A stretch of 39,175 nucleotides of DNA, from assembly GCA_022579005.1 (NCBI GenBank), contig MU401747.1, forward strand, positions 1,138 through 40,312. The letters are read 5' to 3'. A program made the translations under genes and the position numbers. The notes beneath the pieces are model-generated. The model was not told the DNA's origin. It worked only from the letters and a program-made list of their open reading frames with translations, and ran no database searches. This stretch comes from Poronia punctata. Its lineage: Eukaryota > Ascomycota > Sordariomycetes > Xylariales > Xylariaceae. Every line of letters starts with the position of its first letter. Position 1 is the first letter of the stretch. Below, one piece after another: positions 37,101 through 39,175 of the stretch.

Positions 37101-37747
37101 AATAAGTTATAACATTATTACTTAAAACTTATAAAATTTAATTAAGCATATTATTTAAAAATAGTTAAGCAACATTTAAAGTATTAAAAGTAAATAAGTT
37201 TAGTATACTAAATAAGCTATACTAAAAATATATATAGTTAAAATAAGCAAATTTAAAAATAAATAAATCAAGTTTATTATATTTATATAAGTATTAAATA
37301 AAGTTATAAAACTTTAAGTATTATTAAACTCTAATTTTAACAATACTTATAAAGCTAAAACAAGCTTTAAAACTAAAAATATTATTTTTAATACTTTAAA
37401 AGCATTTAAAACCTTGTTTATAATTTAATTATAATTATACTTATATGTTTATAAAATCACTTTTACTAAAAAGGCTATTTTAAACTTAAAGAAAACCTTA
37501 TAAGCGCAAATATAATATAAATTACTGCTTTAAAATTAAAACTTTACTTTTAAGCTAACTTATAAAAATATTTTATTTATTTATTTATAAGATTAATTAG
37601 TTTTAATATTATTATTAAAAATAACTTACTTTTTAAAACTAAAAAAGCTTATAAAAAGTATATAAATAAAAACTATTTGCAAATAAATAAAAACTAAAAT
37701 ATAAAAAGCTACTTTAAAAATGTTTAAAAACTATAATAATAATTATA
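34121..37747 (+). mobile_element. Family A copy 3, 5' part, interrupted by family B
   Basis: The 5' LTR at 34121-34316 is exactly 196 bp (taatataacg ... tttacta). The internal part runs parallel to copy 1 from its gag to about copy 1 position 5770, stopping before reverse transcriptase. At 37748 a family B LTR begins, so the rest may continue past the right edge. The gag/zinc-knuckle-like region (about 36420-36490) aligns with about 4430-4500 of copy 1. No intact frame. Confidence 0.85.
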
Positions 37748-39175
37748 TATAATAGAGCACCTATTTATAAGACCTACTAGCTGCGCTATAAGTGCACAAA
37801 CTATATATAGGCTAAACTTATACTAACTAATAGCTAAAGCTTAGCTAGTTATACTTTTTTAATCTTTTTAGCTAGTTTAGTTACTTACTTAGCTAACTAA
37901 ATAAAAATTATCTAATATACTTAGTTTTTAAAATTGCTAGCTATATTACCTTATAACTACTTTATTACTTAAACTTTTCTACTTTTTTATTTTTATATTT
38001 TTAAGTTATAATATAATAGTTAATAAAAGGATTTAAACTAAAAACTAAGTATAGTTTATAACTACTAAGCAAACAACTACTAATAATATAAATAACCTTA
38101 ATAAACTTAATACTAAAAATAAGCAATAAAAATTTATAAAACTAATTAATAATTAAATTAAACTTATAAATAGCTAAAAATAAAAAGGCTATAATAAATA
38201 TAAAGAAAAAAAGCAATAAATTTAATAGTAAACTAAAAAACTTAAAATAAAAAGTGCTACTTATTAAAGTAGCTAACTAGCTACTAAGCAACAACTTATA
38301 AAAAGGTTAAAAGGTTAAAAAGCACTTTTTGTTAGTTTCTTTACTAAAGAACAAGAAGTACTCTATTTTTTATATATATAATAAATGTATATAGCTAAAG
38401 ACTTTATTTCTTTATAAAATAAAAAAGTAAAACAATTAACAATATATAAAATAAATAATAATAAATTTTATTTTCTAAATTAGTTTTGCATGTTTAAGTT
38501 TTAAGTTAAAAATTATAGCTAAAGCGCAATGTTTTTTATATTGTTTTTATATAAAGCTAACTAATTTAATTAAAATTAAAAAGGCTAAAAAAACTTTATT
38601 AGTATTTAAGCTATAAGTTAGCTACTATATAGCTAATAAGTACTTTGTTTACTTAGTTAAGTTAGCTTAACTTTTATAGCTTTAGCAGCTTAAGCTGCGT
38701 TTTTAGCTATAGTATTATTACTAATATTTTAATATTAAAAGTTTTTTTTTGTATAAAGACGTCCGTTTTTTATATATATAAAATAAATATGTTTTTTTTG
38801 TTTTTATTTAAAGAGGTTAGTTTATTAAAAATAACTTTTAAAAAATTAAAATAAAATTAAATAAATGTTTATACTTTTATACTTTTTTTTTGTTTTTAAG
38901 TTATAACCTTTTTTTATATTAAAGTATAGATCTAGTTTTAAATTTAAACTAAAATAGTTTATTATAATAATTATAAGTATATATATAATGTTGCTAGTAT
39001 TAATATAAGTAAAAAAGTAATTATTTAGTAGCTATTAAGTAATTTTTTATATATAGTAAGATTATAATTAAAAAACATAGTTAAAATTAGTAAATATAGC
39101 TAATAAAAGTAGCTATTATATATTGCTAAAAAAGTAAAAAAAGTATAACTTTTATAACTGCTATTATTAGTTATA
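37748..39175 (+). mobile_element. Family B element, 5' LTR and gag region, runs off the right edge
   Basis: 37748-37981 is a 234-bp family B LTR (tataatagagcacc ... aaacttttcta). It is followed by the conserved family B 5' internal sequence (acttttttatttttatattt, then aaactaagtatagtttataa at about 38038-38058). The rest to 39175 is AT-rich internal sequence without an open frame. Its 3' end lies outside the window. Confidence 0.85.

Overview
The window looks like a piece of a filamentous ascomycete (Pezizomycotina) genome with a two-compartment structure. Most of it is extremely AT-rich DNA in which CpA and TpG are nearly absent, TpA is everywhere, and the remaining C sits mainly in ACT and GCT contexts. 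That is the expected footprint of repeat-induced point mutation (RIP). The one intact gene has short introns (56-95 bp) with fungal splice and branch sites and encodes a fungal-type secreted M36 metallopeptidase. I cannot name the species.

Left block, 1-12058. A 16-bp minisatellite (1-192) runs off the left edge. It is followed by a decayed satellite that changes orientation near 850-920 and carries a 364-bp hAT-like miniature element (439-802). The satellite is split by a complete Ty3/gypsy element, family A copy 1 (1809-9686, 196-bp LTRs). It resumes at 9687-10540, where its last units are much less mutated, then runs into a short normal-composition patch (10541-10735) and an unassigned AT-rich stretch.

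Middle block, 11862-26059. A second family A element lies on the minus strand. A complete element of another gypsy family, B (16331-23704, 235-bp LTRs, exact 5-bp target duplication), is inserted in its gag region. Readable but broken reverse transcriptase, integrase and chromodomain remnants assign the families. In all three reverse transcriptase copies the catalytic Asp-Asp pair reads Asn-Asn.

Gene island, about 26125-32096. This has normal composition and holds a MULE-like miniature element with 107-bp inverted repeats and a 9-bp target duplication (26662-27520), a long non-coding stretch with no recognisable gene, and the six-exon fungalysin gene (28996-31232, 630 codons). The protein has a signal peptide, FTP propeptide, HEYTH zinc motif and third-ligand glutamate, and appears fully intact. 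It would be secreted as a zymogen and degrade extracellular protein.

Right block, 32097-39175. A Fot1/pogo-like miniature element with 311-bp inverted repeats (about 97% identical arms) marks the edge of the island. Beyond it is layered nesting: a family B element (5' LTR 33778-34012) interrupted by family A copy 3 (from 34121), itself interrupted by another family B element (from 37748) that leaves the window.

I did not find an unknown multi-gene system. The most notable features are the island architecture, the two miniature elements with AT-rich cores at and inside its edges, and the repeated inactivation of the same catalytic residues.
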